Assembly (NCBI GenBank): GCA_049794535.1
Contig: JBARCX010000012.1
Span: forward strand, 1-9,370
Direction: 5' to 3'
Length of the DNA stretch: 9,370 nt
DNA from: JBARCX01 sp049794535
Lineage (GTDB): Bacteria > Pseudomonadota > Gammaproteobacteria > Xanthomonadales > Rhodanobacteraceae
Position 1 is the stretch's first letter, and each line of letters starts with the position of its first letter. This document shows, in pieces, positions 1-5,768 of this stretch. The position numbers and the translations under genes are program-made. The notes beneath the pieces were generated by a model that worked only from the letters and a program-made list of their open reading frames with translations, was not told where the DNA came from and made no database searches.

Positions 1-113
1 GTGACTTTTCTCCGCGTATGCGAAGGTCATGACTGATACTGCACGCCGCCCGAGATATTTTGTATTACACGATCGGGTGAATTTATGGTGAGGGGAGACC
101 AGGGTGGTATGGA

Positions 114-132
114 GTTTTTTGTAAAAAAAAAC
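114..132. repeat. A/T hairpin-like inverted repeat upstream of the tautomerase gene
   Basis: A G followed by six T at 114-120 is complementary to six A and a C at 126-132, with a 5-base loop. The arms are almost pure A/T, so a stable RNA hairpin is doubtful. It may simply be a curved A-tract in the promoter region of the following gene. No convincing -35/-10 pair was found in 1-203. Confidence 0.3.
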
Positions 133-203
133 ACTTCGACTGCAATCACAGAGTAGTTGGATTCAACCAAGCTAACTCGGTCGCCATAACGGAGTGACTT
201 ACC

Positions 204-593
204 ATGCCCTTGCTTCGCATCGATATTCGGAAGGGGCGCAAGCCGGAAGAGGTCAAGGCTCTGTGTAACACTATTCATAGAGCTGTCGTCGCCTGCTTTC
301 GGGTGCCAGAGAGGGACCGCTATCAAATCGTGCATGAGCACGAAGGCCATACGCTTGTCGTCGAGGACACCGGGCTAGATATCCATCGCACCGATCAGGT
401 CGTGGTCATCAGCATGACTAGCCGCCCAAGAAGCGAGGAGGCGAAATTGGCGTTCTATGAACTGGTTTGCACGAACCTGAAAAAAGACTGTGGTATCGAC
501 TCTAGTGATGTAATGGTAAATATTACCGTCAACGCCGATTCGGACTGGAGCTTTGGCTATGGTCGAGCACAGTTTGTTGCTGGGGATCTATAG
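204..593 (+). CDS. Malonate semialdehyde decarboxylase-like tautomerase superfamily protein
   Basis: A 129-residue protein of the tautomerase superfamily. It begins Met-Pro, so removal of Met exposes the N-terminal Pro that is the catalytic base or acid of this fold. In mature numbering Pro1, Asp37 (in VPERDRY), Arg73 and Arg75 (in SRPRSEE) are all present. As I recall it, this is the residue set of malonate semialdehyde decarboxylase (MSAD), which converts malonate semialdehyde to acetaldehyde and CO2. The C-terminal DWSFGYGRAQF stretch and the 129-residue length also fit MSAD-type proteins. The start at 204 is supported by GGAGTG at 191-196, seven bases upstream. Expected to be a cytosolic oligomer. 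No haloacrylate dehalogenase or other partner of the dichloropropene pathway is visible, so the physiological substrate is unknown and a promiscuous tautomerase is the main alternative. The family call is firm; the exact reaction is inferred. Confidence 0.85.
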   Translation: MPLLRIDIRKGRKPEEVKALCNTIHRAVVACFRVPERDRYQIVHEHEGHTLVVEDTGLDIHRTDQVVVISMTSRPRSEEAKLAFYELVCTNLKKDCGIDSSDVMVNITVNADSDWSFGYGRAQFVAGDL

Positions 594-662
594 CCGTCGG
601 TTTCGCGCTCCGAACACTTTTACCCATTTGGGTGGTTGAACTGTCGGCCATAGTTGGGCGAT

Positions 663-680
663 AGTTCATAGAAGTGAACT
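663..680. promoter_or_regulatory. Inverted repeat AGTTCA-N6-TGAACT upstream of the response regulator gene
   Basis: Perfect 6-bp arms (663-668 and 675-680) around a 6-base spacer, in the gap between the tautomerase and response-regulator genes. An ATAGTT direct repeat (650-655 and 661-666, 11 bp apart) and a third TGAACT (637-642) lie just upstream. The symmetry suggests a binding site for a dimeric regulator; which protein binds is not known. Confidence 0.4.
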
Positions 681-681
681 T

Positions 682-697
682 AGATACTTATGTATCT
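682..697. promoter_or_regulatory. Inverted repeat AGATAC-N4-GTATCT upstream of the response regulator gene
   Basis: Perfect 6-bp arms (682-687 and 692-697) with spacer TTAT, one base after the preceding inverted repeat. It would overlap the most upstream possible start codon (TTG at 697) of the response regulator. That favours the downstream start at 742 and a role for this element in the promoter or 5' leader. It could be an operator or a short RNA hairpin. Confidence 0.4.
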
Positions 698-727
698 TGG
701 CAGTGGGTAAAGCGGTTTTTAGATCGC

Positions 728-732
728 GGGAG
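728..732 (+). promoter_or_regulatory. Ribosome-binding site choosing TTG 742 as start
   Basis: GGGAG lies nine bases before TTG at 742. No comparable Shine-Dalgarno sequence precedes TTG 697 or GTG 703, the other in-frame candidates. Confidence 0.5.
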
Positions 733-741
733 CATGGGGCT

Positions 742-1374
742 TTGAAAATCAGTGTCGGGGCGATACGCGTTCTCATCGCGGATGACCATCCGATGATGAG
801 GGAAGGATTGCGCGCAGCCATCGATCTAGAGAGCGATATGCAAGTGGTTGGTGAGGCCGTTGATGGCTTAGACGCTATAGAAAAATTTAGGCAGCTCAAT
901 CCCGACGTGACGTTGCTTGATTTACAGATGCCAAAGAGGGATGGCCTACAGGTTATTTCCGACATACGGTCTTCGAACCCGGATTCAGTTATTGTCGTGT
1001 TCACGGTATACCCGGGTGATGCACGCATTTCGCGAGCGCTTGCACTTGGCGCGACATCCTATCTGCTTAAATCAGCCAATCGTGACGAAATTCTTGCAGC
1101 GGTCCGTGGTGCTATAAGCGGTAATTATGTCATGGGCGCCGAGGTCAGTCGGGAGCTAATGAATCATCGACGCGACCTCGACCTGACCCAAAGGGAGATA
1201 TGCGTGTTAAAGCATGTCAAAACAGGCATGAGTAATCGAGCTATTGCCGAGGCGCTTTTTGTCTCCGAAGACACCATCAAGTCACATCTAAAAAGTATTT
1301 TTTTGAAGCTAGGCGTGGCGGACCGGACACATGCAGTGACCATCGCTGTGCGCAGGGGCTTCATTGATACATGA
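742..1374 (+). CDS. NarL/FixJ-type response regulator, LuxR-type HTH
   Basis: A two-component transcription factor of 210 residues if started at TTG 742; the frame is open back to TTG 697 (225 residues). The receiver domain fills about residues 7-125, with the acidic pair Asp14-Asp15 (IADDHP), phospho-acceptor Asp60 in LLDLQMP, switch Thr88 and Lys110 in YLLKSA. The LuxR/GerE helix-turn-helix covers about 146-205, from DLTQREICVLKHV through SNRAIAEALFVSEDTIKSHL. Start 742 gives the normal short lead-in MKISVGAIRVLIADDHP and has a good ribosome-binding site, whereas the longer version adds an unusual N-terminal tail. No histidine kinase is encoded in the window, so it is an orphan here. Two adjacent inverted repeats precede it, possibly autoregulatory. 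The product would bind DNA as a phosphorylated dimer in the cytosol; target genes cannot be read from the sequence. Family assignment is secure. Confidence 0.93.
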   Translation: MKISVGAIRVLIADDHPMMREGLRAAIDLESDMQVVGEAVDGLDAIEKFRQLNPDVTLLDLQMPKRDGLQVISDIRSSNPDSVIVVFTVYPGDARISRALALGATSYLLKSANRDEILAAVRGAISGNYVMGAEVSRELMNHRRDLDLTQREICVLKHVKTGMSNRAIAEALFVSEDTIKSHLKSIFLKLGVADRTHAVTIAVRRGFIDT

Positions 1375-1389
1375 CTTCCCATACAAAAA

Positions 1390-1419
1390 GTTCGAATGCG
1401 GCATGTGTCAACGTTCGAA
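1390..1419. repeat. Pair of GTTCGAA direct repeats after the response regulator
   Basis: GTTCGAA occurs at 1390-1396 and 1413-1419, 23 bp start to start (about two helical turns), in the gap between the response regulator and the next gene. Each contains the palindrome TTCGAA. This could be a tandem binding site for a regulator of the downstream pair of genes, but chance is possible. Confidence 0.3.
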
Positions 1420-1549
1420 GAGATACCAGGTCATTGGAGTGCGAAGGACCTCCTGAAAAGAAGAATAGAAAAATAAAATAGTGCATCAAGATTCAAGGAT
1501 TTCTATCGAGATCAACTTAACCTTGACGTGGAGACATTGTTCCATGTAC

Positions 1550-1555
1550 GGAGGT
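1550..1555 (+). promoter_or_regulatory. Strong ribosome-binding site choosing ATG 1562
   Basis: GGAGGT lies six bases before ATG 1562. It is the best Shine-Dalgarno sequence in this block and favours that ATG over GTG 1481 or ATG 1544 in the same frame. Confidence 0.65.
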
Positions 1556-1561
1556 GCGCTT

Positions 1562-1921
1562 ATGAGCGATGGCACTATTTTTTGCGCTGCGGTGGGTGAA
1601 ATAGAAAAGATTAAGGAACAACTTGAGCTAACAGCGCTGCATGCCTTTTCTGAATTAGAGAATCAATATTTTCCCTTAGCTACAGTGCTAATCGAATGGG
1701 CGGGGGATCGACGGAACGCAGTCCGATGGATGATGGTTCCACGCGCGATATTTTGTGGAAGATCGGCCTATCAAATGACAGCGGATGGCGATGCGGACGC
1801 CATTTTGGATCGCATCATCAGAGTGGAGTGGCGCGGATCAGGCGACGAAGAGCAGCATCCAAGCACCGAGAACCCGGCCAAGATTAGCGGGGCTCCGCCG
1901 AGAAAATTTGATGCTATTTAG
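1562..1921 (+). CDS. Small hypothetical protein, unrecognised
   Basis: I do not recognise this 119-residue protein. The frame is open from GTG 1481 (146 residues), but GGAGGT six bases before ATG 1562 makes the shorter form more likely. Residues 11-30 form a charged, probably helical stretch (GEIEKIKEQLELTALHAF). A hydrophobic patch LATVLIEW follows, then WMMVPRAIF. The last ~30 residues are polar and Pro-rich (STENPAKISGAPPRKFDAI) and probably disordered. No signal peptide or transmembrane segment is evident, so it is likely cytosolic. The TAG stop at 1919-1921 is directly followed by the ATG of the ArsR-type gene, suggesting cotranscription and translational coupling, perhaps as a partner or target of that regulator. 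The gene is visibly A+T-richer than those after 2300. It is a plausible real gene because of its ribosome-binding site and context; function unknown. Confidence 0.65.
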   Translation: MSDGTIFCAAVGEIEKIKEQLELTALHAFSELENQYFPLATVLIEWAGDRRNAVRWMMVPRAIFCGRSAYQMTADGDADAILDRIIRVEWRGSGDEEQHPSTENPAKISGAPPRKFDAI

Positions 1922-2275
1922 ATGAATCCGTTTAAGCCACTAGCTATCGACGCCCATTCAAATAGAGCTCCGTGTGCCAGAAAAATGTCCAGCTTGGACG
2001 GTTTATTCTTTGCCCTGTCGAGCCCGACGCGGCGCACTATGTTGTGCAGTCTGACTGTCGGCAACAAGACTATTAGCGAGTTGGCATTGCCACTCAGCAT
2101 GACCTTTCCTGCTGCTTCCAAGCACGTGAGAGTGTTGGAGAAATCGGGATTGGTGATTCGTCGCATCGAAGGAAGCAGGCATGTGATAAGTGCTGTACCA
2201 AACGCACTATCACCGGCGAATGACTGGCTTCAAGACCTCGAAGCCTGGATTGACATATTGACTGATCAGTCATAA
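1922..2275 (+). CDS. ArsR-family winged-helix transcriptional regulator
   Basis: A 117-residue winged helix-turn-helix repressor of the ArsR superfamily. The signature LDGLFFALSSPTRRTMLCSL (residues 25-44) resembles the LDxxFxALxxPTRR opening of this group. ISELALPLSMTFPAASKHVRVLEKSGLV (51-78) is the helix-turn-helix with its recognition helix, and RIEGSRHVIS is the wing. The metal-binding ELCVCDL motif of ArsR/SmtB sensors is absent, so this is more like the metal-independent subgroup that often controls neighbouring metabolic or stress genes. The ATG at 1922 abuts the preceding stop; ATG 1985 (residue 22) is in frame and starts closer to the conserved domain. Neither has a clear ribosome-binding site, so translational coupling may operate. 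The 3' end contains the promoter and operator of the following tetR gene. Family call is firm, start uncertain. Confidence 0.85.
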   Translation: MNPFKPLAIDAHSNRAPCARKMSSLDGLFFALSSPTRRTMLCSLTVGNKTISELALPLSMTFPAASKHVRVLEKSGLVIRRIEGSRHVISAVPNALSPANDWLQDLEAWIDILTDQS

Positions 2276-2278
2276 TAT
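2250..2278 (+). promoter_or_regulatory. Promoter of the tetR gene, inside the 3' end of the ArsR-type gene
   Basis: A perfect -35 box TTGACA at 2250-2255 is followed either by CATAAT at 2271-2276 (15-bp spacer, 5 of 6) or by TAATAT at 2273-2278 (17-bp spacer). The spacer is filled by the palindromic operator, so a bound repressor would exclude RNA polymerase. Transcription would start near 2284-2288, which favours ATG 2322 over ATG 2286 as the start of tetR. Confidence 0.65.
2256..2275. promoter_or_regulatory. TetR operator site 1 (14-bp perfect palindrome)
   Basis: TGACTGATCAGTCA at 2259-2272 is a perfect 14-bp palindrome within the tetR promoter. The surrounding 20 bases match the second copy before the MFS gene at 18 positions. 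Its position and symmetry fit autorepression by the adjacent TetR protein. Confidence 0.75.
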
Positions 2279-2321
2279 AAGCCGTATGTCTCCATCTAAG
2301 TCCCCGCAAAAGAATCGAGTC

Positions 2322-2912
2322 ATGTCCGCCAAGGGACGCCCGCGTGAATTCGACGCGAGTGCTGTGCTGGCAGGTGCGAGCAAGGCATTCTGGGATTCTG
2401 GCTATCACGCAACATCGATCGACGATCTCTGCAAAGCAACCGGTCTTCTGCGCGGCAGTCTTTACGGTGCGTTCGGTGACAAGCACGGCATCATGCTTGC
2501 TGCGGTGGGGCATTACGCCGAGGGCGCGATCGCGCGTCTAGCTGAGCGCCTCAATGCGCCGATTGCGCCTGAAGAATCGCTGCGCAATGCGCTGCTGCAC
2601 GTCGCCCGTGTTTCGTGCTTAATCAATGCGTCGCGCGGGTGTTTCGTCACCAATAGCATGTTGGAAATGCAACTGGACGACGATGAGCTGCGCACCCGCT
2701 TGGCATCGATCCAGCGTCGCATGGCGACCTTGCTTGCCGCATCGGTGATTCGCGGTCAGGCCAGCGGCGCCTTCAAGTCTACGCTCGATGAAAAAGTCGC
2801 CGGCCAATTCCTGCTGTGCGTGATGCAAGGTCTCCGCGTATTTGGACGGGTGAGGCCTGATGAGGGCGAGGTGACTGATATCGTTGATCTTGCGATGTCC
2901 GCACTCGTCTAA
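2322..2912 (+). CDS. TetR/AcrR-family repressor of the adjacent MFS exporter
   Basis: A TetR-family repressor, 196 residues from ATG 2322; an in-frame ATG at 2286 would give 208. The N-terminal DNA-binding domain runs over about residues 5-60, with the typical GRPREFD opening and the helix-turn-helix SIDDLCKATGLLRGSLYGAF followed by GDKHGIML. The rest is the helical ligand-binding and dimerisation domain. It includes RGCFVTNSMLEM (105-116) with Cys107 in the RGC setting seen in a subgroup related to NemR, where a Cys near this position senses electrophiles; any such role here is inference. Start 2322 is preferred because the promoter at 2250-2278 would place the transcript start almost on ATG 2286. 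The palindromic operator in its own promoter recurs 30 bp after its stop, at the MFS gene, giving a repressor-pump pair that is probably induced by the pump's substrate. Identity firm, ligand unknown. Confidence 0.93.
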   Translation: MSAKGRPREFDASAVLAGASKAFWDSGYHATSIDDLCKATGLLRGSLYGAFGDKHGIMLAAVGHYAEGAIARLAERLNAPIAPEESLRNALLHVARVSCLINASRGCFVTNSMLEMQLDDDELRTRLASIQRRMATLLAASVIRGQASGAFKSTLDEKVAGQFLLCVMQGLRVFGRVRPDEGEVTDIVDLAMSALV

Positions 2913-2926
2913 TTTTTTTCTCTATT

Positions 2927-2946
2927 TATTGAATGATCAGTCATGA
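2927..2946. promoter_or_regulatory. TetR operator site 2, touching the MFS start codon
   Basis: TGAATGATCAGTCA at 2930-2943 matches the perfect palindrome of site 1 at 13 of 14 positions, and 18 of 20 over the extended window. Its last base is the A of the proposed ATG of the exporter gene. The -35/-10 boxes around it are poor, so it may act on a weak promoter or as a roadblock to transcripts coming from tetR. Confidence 0.7.
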
Positions 2947-4445
2947 ATGTAGATATCCTCACGGCAGGCTCGCTAGCTCGCTCTCGTGTCGAACCGGGGG
3001 CTGCCGCGCTGGAGTTTGCCGGCGAATCCGCGCTGAGATTCGAACGCCAGGGGCTCGCGCTCTCCGTTCTGTTTGTCGGCGCTTTTCTTGGGCCACTCGA
3101 TTACTTCATCGTCAATTTGGCGCTGCCCTCGATTCACGCGGGCTTGAACGCGACGGACGCGCAATTGCAGTTGGTCGTTTCTGCCTATGCGTCCGCTTAT
3201 GCGGTGCTGCTGATTACAGGTGGACGGCTTGGTGACCTGTTCGGCCGACGCCGTATGTTCATGACAGGAATGGCTGGGTTCGTGGTGGCCTCCGCATTGT
3301 GCGGCACCACGACTAGCGCCCAGATGCTGGTGATTGCACGAATGGTGCAGGGCATGGCCGCCGCCGTGATGGCGCCACAAGTGCTCGCGACCATTCGTGC
3401 AGTTGTACCACTGCATCAACAGACCAAAGTGATGAGCTTTTACGGCCTCGTCTTCGGGTTGGCAGCTATCGTCGGCCAACTTGGGGGCGGAGCGCTCATT
3501 AGCTACCACCCATTTGGACTCGATTGGCGCGCCATCTTTCTAATCAATATTCCGATCGGCATCTTGGCATTCCTCGGCACGTGGAAGTTCGTGCCAGAGA
3601 ATCAGCCGAAGGTGCGAACGGGTATCGACTTTAAAGGCGTTGGATTGTTGTCGTTGATGCTGATGCTGGTCATCTATCCGATGACGCATGGCCGCGAAGC
3701 AGGTTGGCCCATCTGGACATTTGTGATGTTCGCGCTAGCCATCCCCGTGTTTGCCTTGTTCGTCGCCACTGAGCGGCGCGTGGAGCGCGTTGGGGGACAC
3801 CCGCTTGTCGATCTGCAGTTGTTTCGCAATCGAGCCTTCGCGCTTGGATTGCTGATCGCGTTTCTGTTCAACTGCAACAGCTCGTTTTTCCTGACCTACG
3901 GCATCTTTCTGCAAACAGGCTTGCACTGGACGCCGCTTCAGTCCGGTGTCGCGATCATGCCTTTCGCGATCGGCTTTGTCATAGGGCCGCTGCTTTCGCC
4001 GATCGTGGTGAAGTGGATTGGCGGCCATGTGCTGACACTGGGTTTCGTGATGACGACGCTCGGGTTCACCGTCACGGGGTGGGCGTCCGCTCAAGCGGCT
4101 TCGCCAGATTTGCTGTTTTACTGTGGTCTACCTAGCGCGGGCATCGGGCTAGGTTTGCTGCTGCCGTCCATCATGCGGATCTTGTTGCACGAAGTGGCTC
4201 AGGAAAAGGCCGGGCTGGCATCGGGTGTGATCACATCGACCTTGCAGATAGGCGCAGCCTTTGGCACAGCGGCAGTCAGTGGCGCGTTTTTCAGCGTGCT
4301 CGGCAACCGCACCACACCGAACGCCTATGCGCATGCATTCCAGAGCAGCCTCGCCATCAATGCGCTGTTGATGCTGATCTGCATCGGGCTAAGCGCGCTC
4401 CTCGTTCGCCATCAGAAGAGCGTGATACGGCGGGCTGAGCAATAA
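2943..4445 (+). CDS. MFS multidrug exporter, DHA2 (EmrB/QacA-like, 14-TM) family
   Basis: A 500-residue inner-membrane proton-driven exporter of the major facilitator superfamily. A ~37-residue cytosolic tail precedes TM1. The DHA2 hallmark PLDYFIVNLALPSI (51-64) corresponds to the LDxTIVNVALP motif, with Tyr-Phe in place of the usual residues. Motif A GRLGDLFGRRR (94-104) lies between TM2 and TM3. A motif-C-like GLAAIVGQLGGG (172-183) marks an antiporter. Length and the hydrophobic segments fit about 14 helices. ATG 2943 is the only usable start before TM1 in this frame, yet it has no ribosome-binding site and overlaps the operator, so leaderless or coupled translation is possible. No membrane-fusion (EmrA) partner is adjacent. 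The upstream TetR gene and shared operator imply substrate-induced efflux of a toxic organic compound; the substrate cannot be read from the sequence. Confidence 0.93.
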   Translation: MNVDILTAGSLARSRVEPGAAALEFAGESALRFERQGLALSVLFVGAFLGPLDYFIVNLALPSIHAGLNATDAQLQLVVSAYASAYAVLLITGGRLGDLFGRRRMFMTGMAGFVVASALCGTTTSAQMLVIARMVQGMAAAVMAPQVLATIRAVVPLHQQTKVMSFYGLVFGLAAIVGQLGGGALISYHPFGLDWRAIFLINIPIGILAFLGTWKFVPENQPKVRTGIDFKGVGLLSLMLMLVIYPMTHGREAGWPIWTFVMFALAIPVFALFVATERRVERVGGHPLVDLQLFRNRAFALGLLIAFLFNCNSSFFLTYGIFLQTGLHWTPLQSGVAIMPFAIGFVIGPLLSPIVVKWIGGHVLTLGFVMTTLGFTVTGWASAQAASPDLLFYCGLPSAGIGLGLLLPSIMRILLHEVAQEKAGLASGVITSTLQIGAAFGTAAVSGAFFSVLGNRTTPNAYAHAFQSSLAINALLMLICIGLSALLVRHQKSVIRRAEQ

Positions 4446-4539
4446 CGTCCTGTCGGTTTGCTGTGTCTTTTTATTCAAGAACGTCAATAAAACAAAGCAT
4501 ATAACCTAACTAAATTTAATCGCAACGAGAGTAAATACT

Positions 4540-5268
4540 ATGAATAAGCTGCAAGGAAAAATTGCCGTCATAACAGGCGGTACTACTGGAATTGGTTTGG
4601 CGACCGCAAAACTCTTTGTGAAAGAGGGCGCTTATGTATTCATTACCGGCCGCCGTCAAAAAGAACTCGACGAGGCCGTGCAGGAAATCGGCAGCAACGT
4701 TACCGGTGTGCGAGGCGATGTTGCCAACCTGGTGGATCTTGATCGGCTCTATGAGATTGTCGGGGCGAAGGGACGTATTGACGTCGTTTTTGCTAACGCT
4801 GGTGTAATCGAAGTTAGCCCTTTCGAAAACATTACCGAGGAGCATTTCGATAAATTGTTCGATATCAATGTAAAGGGTGCGCTGTTCACGGTGAAAAAGG
4901 CTTTGCCACTGCTAAATGACGGCGGCTCCATCATCCTCACGGGCTCAGTTGCAAGCGTCAAAGGGACCCCTGGCATGGGTATCTATGGTGCTGGTAAAGC
5001 CGCCCTCCGCAGTTTTGTAAGAGGTTGGACCGTGGAGCTAAAGGATCGTCACATTCGTTCAAACGTTCTTAGCCCTGGTCCGATCGATACGCCGATTGTG
5101 ATTGGTCAGCCTCCGGAAATTATTGAAAAGATGGTGTCGACGATCCCGATGGGACGTATGGGGCAGTCCGAAGAAGTCGCCAAGGCGGCGCTTTTCCTCG
5201 CCTCGGACGATTCCAGTTTCGTGACCGGAATCGAACTGTTTATCGATGGAGGTCGGGCGCAGATATGA
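4540..5268 (+). CDS. SDR-family NAD(P)-dependent oxidoreductase (classical type)
   Basis: A classical short-chain dehydrogenase/reductase of 242 residues, the usual length. The Rossmann glycine motif TGGTTGIG is at 12-19, NAG at 86-88 and the structural Asn at 110. The catalytic residues are Ser136, Tyr149 and Lys153 (YGAGK). The basic pair in TGRRQ (37-41) after the second strand suggests NADP(H) preference. The C-terminal LASDDSSFVTGIELFIDGG is typical of the FabG-like group. The start is supported by GAGAG at 4527-4531, eight bases upstream. Cytosolic, probably a tetramer; the substrate is unknown. It lies 94 bp after the exporter, in an A+T-rich gap with a possible -10 TATAAC at 4500-4505 but no clear -35, so it may have its own promoter. 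It heads a loose series of three genes, SDR, TfoX-domain protein and SDR. Family call firm. Confidence 0.93.
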   Translation: MNKLQGKIAVITGGTTGIGLATAKLFVKEGAYVFITGRRQKELDEAVQEIGSNVTGVRGDVANLVDLDRLYEIVGAKGRIDVVFANAGVIEVSPFENITEEHFDKLFDINVKGALFTVKKALPLLNDGGSIILTGSVASVKGTPGMGIYGAGKAALRSFVRGWTVELKDRHIRSNVLSPGPIDTPIVIGQPPEIIEKMVSTIPMGRMGQSEEVAKAALFLASDDSSFVTGIELFIDGGRAQI

Positions 5269-5355
5269 CCAACGGCGTGCGCCACGGCCATCCCGGTACG
5301 AACAGCATTCCGGGTTCGGTCTGGCACTAGTCGCCTGAACTCTTGGGAGTAGGGG

Positions 5356-5673
5356 ATGGATAACATCGAGATCGGGGAGATCTTTACCGGTCTCGGTCCC
5401 GTGACAATTAAGCGGCTGTTTAGCGGCAAAGGGATCTATTTCGAGGACGTTATCGTCGGCATCTTTATGAATGGTGAGCTGCTGCTAAAGGCTAACGCCA
5501 AGACCGCGCCAAAGTTCAAAGCCGGAGGCGCGAAGCAATGGAAGCATGTTGGAAAGCAGGGTAAGACCACGCTAATGCCCTATTGGACCGTTCCGGCGGA
5601 TACGTTTGACGATCCGGAAAACATGGTTCCTTGGGTCAAGCTTGCGTTCGCAGCGGCCGTTGCCTCTAAGTGA
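5356..5673 (+). CDS. TfoX/Sxy N-terminal-domain protein
   Basis: A 105-residue protein consisting essentially of the TfoX N-terminal domain. Recognisable parts are the LFSGKGIYFEDVIVGIFMNGELLLKAN stretch (residues 21-47) and the closing MPYWTVPADTFDDPENMVPW segment (about 74-93), which match the glycine-containing strand and the MxYWxxP...DDPE pattern of this family. GGGAG at 5345-5349, six bases before the ATG, supports the start. Full-length TfoX/Sxy proteins activate competence genes and also carry a C-terminal domain. Short single-domain versions like this are widespread, mostly uncharacterised, and should not be assumed to control competence. It sits between two SDR genes, 87 bp after the first and 95 bp before the second, which may mean cotranscription. 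Domain call good, role unknown. Confidence 0.85.
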   Translation: MDNIEIGEIFTGLGPVTIKRLFSGKGIYFEDVIVGIFMNGELLLKANAKTAPKFKAGGAKQWKHVGKQGKTTLMPYWTVPADTFDDPENMVPWVKLAFAAAVASK

Positions 5674-5756
5674 GCCGAACGTTACAGATGACAAGCAACG
5701 TCAGCGATCCTACTCGCCAAATGTTGAGATCTGTTCGTCAGCTCTGAATCCACGTG

Positions 5757-5762
5757 AAAGGA
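5757..5762 (+). promoter_or_regulatory. Ribosome-binding site choosing ATG 5769
   Basis: AAAGGA lies six bases before ATG 5769. The alternative GTG at 5754 in the same frame would place this sequence inside the gene and has no such signal. Confidence 0.6.
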
Positions 5763-5768
5763 AAACCA

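Noticed and set aside
27..350. 107-residue minus-strand ORF over the upstream region and the tautomerase gene
   Set aside because: It overlaps the well-supported tautomerase gene antisense and has no recognisable domain.
2872..2879. Extra TGACTGAT half-site at the 3' end of tetR (another at 31-38)
   Set aside because: Only 8 bases match the operator and the symmetric half is missing, so chance is adequate.
2933..3235. Alternative ORF starting at ATG 2933 before the MFS gene
   Set aside because: It is in a different frame from the transporter, and its product is Arg/Cys-rich without a domain.
2973..3509. 178-residue minus-strand ORF inside the MFS gene
   Set aside because: Antisense shadow of a clear membrane transporter; its His/Gln-rich composition is typical of shadow frames.
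5286..5325. GGCG/CGCC and CCCGG/CCGGG inverted repeats after the first SDR gene
   Set aside because: There is no T-run afterwards and the loop is long, so it is not convincing as a terminator.
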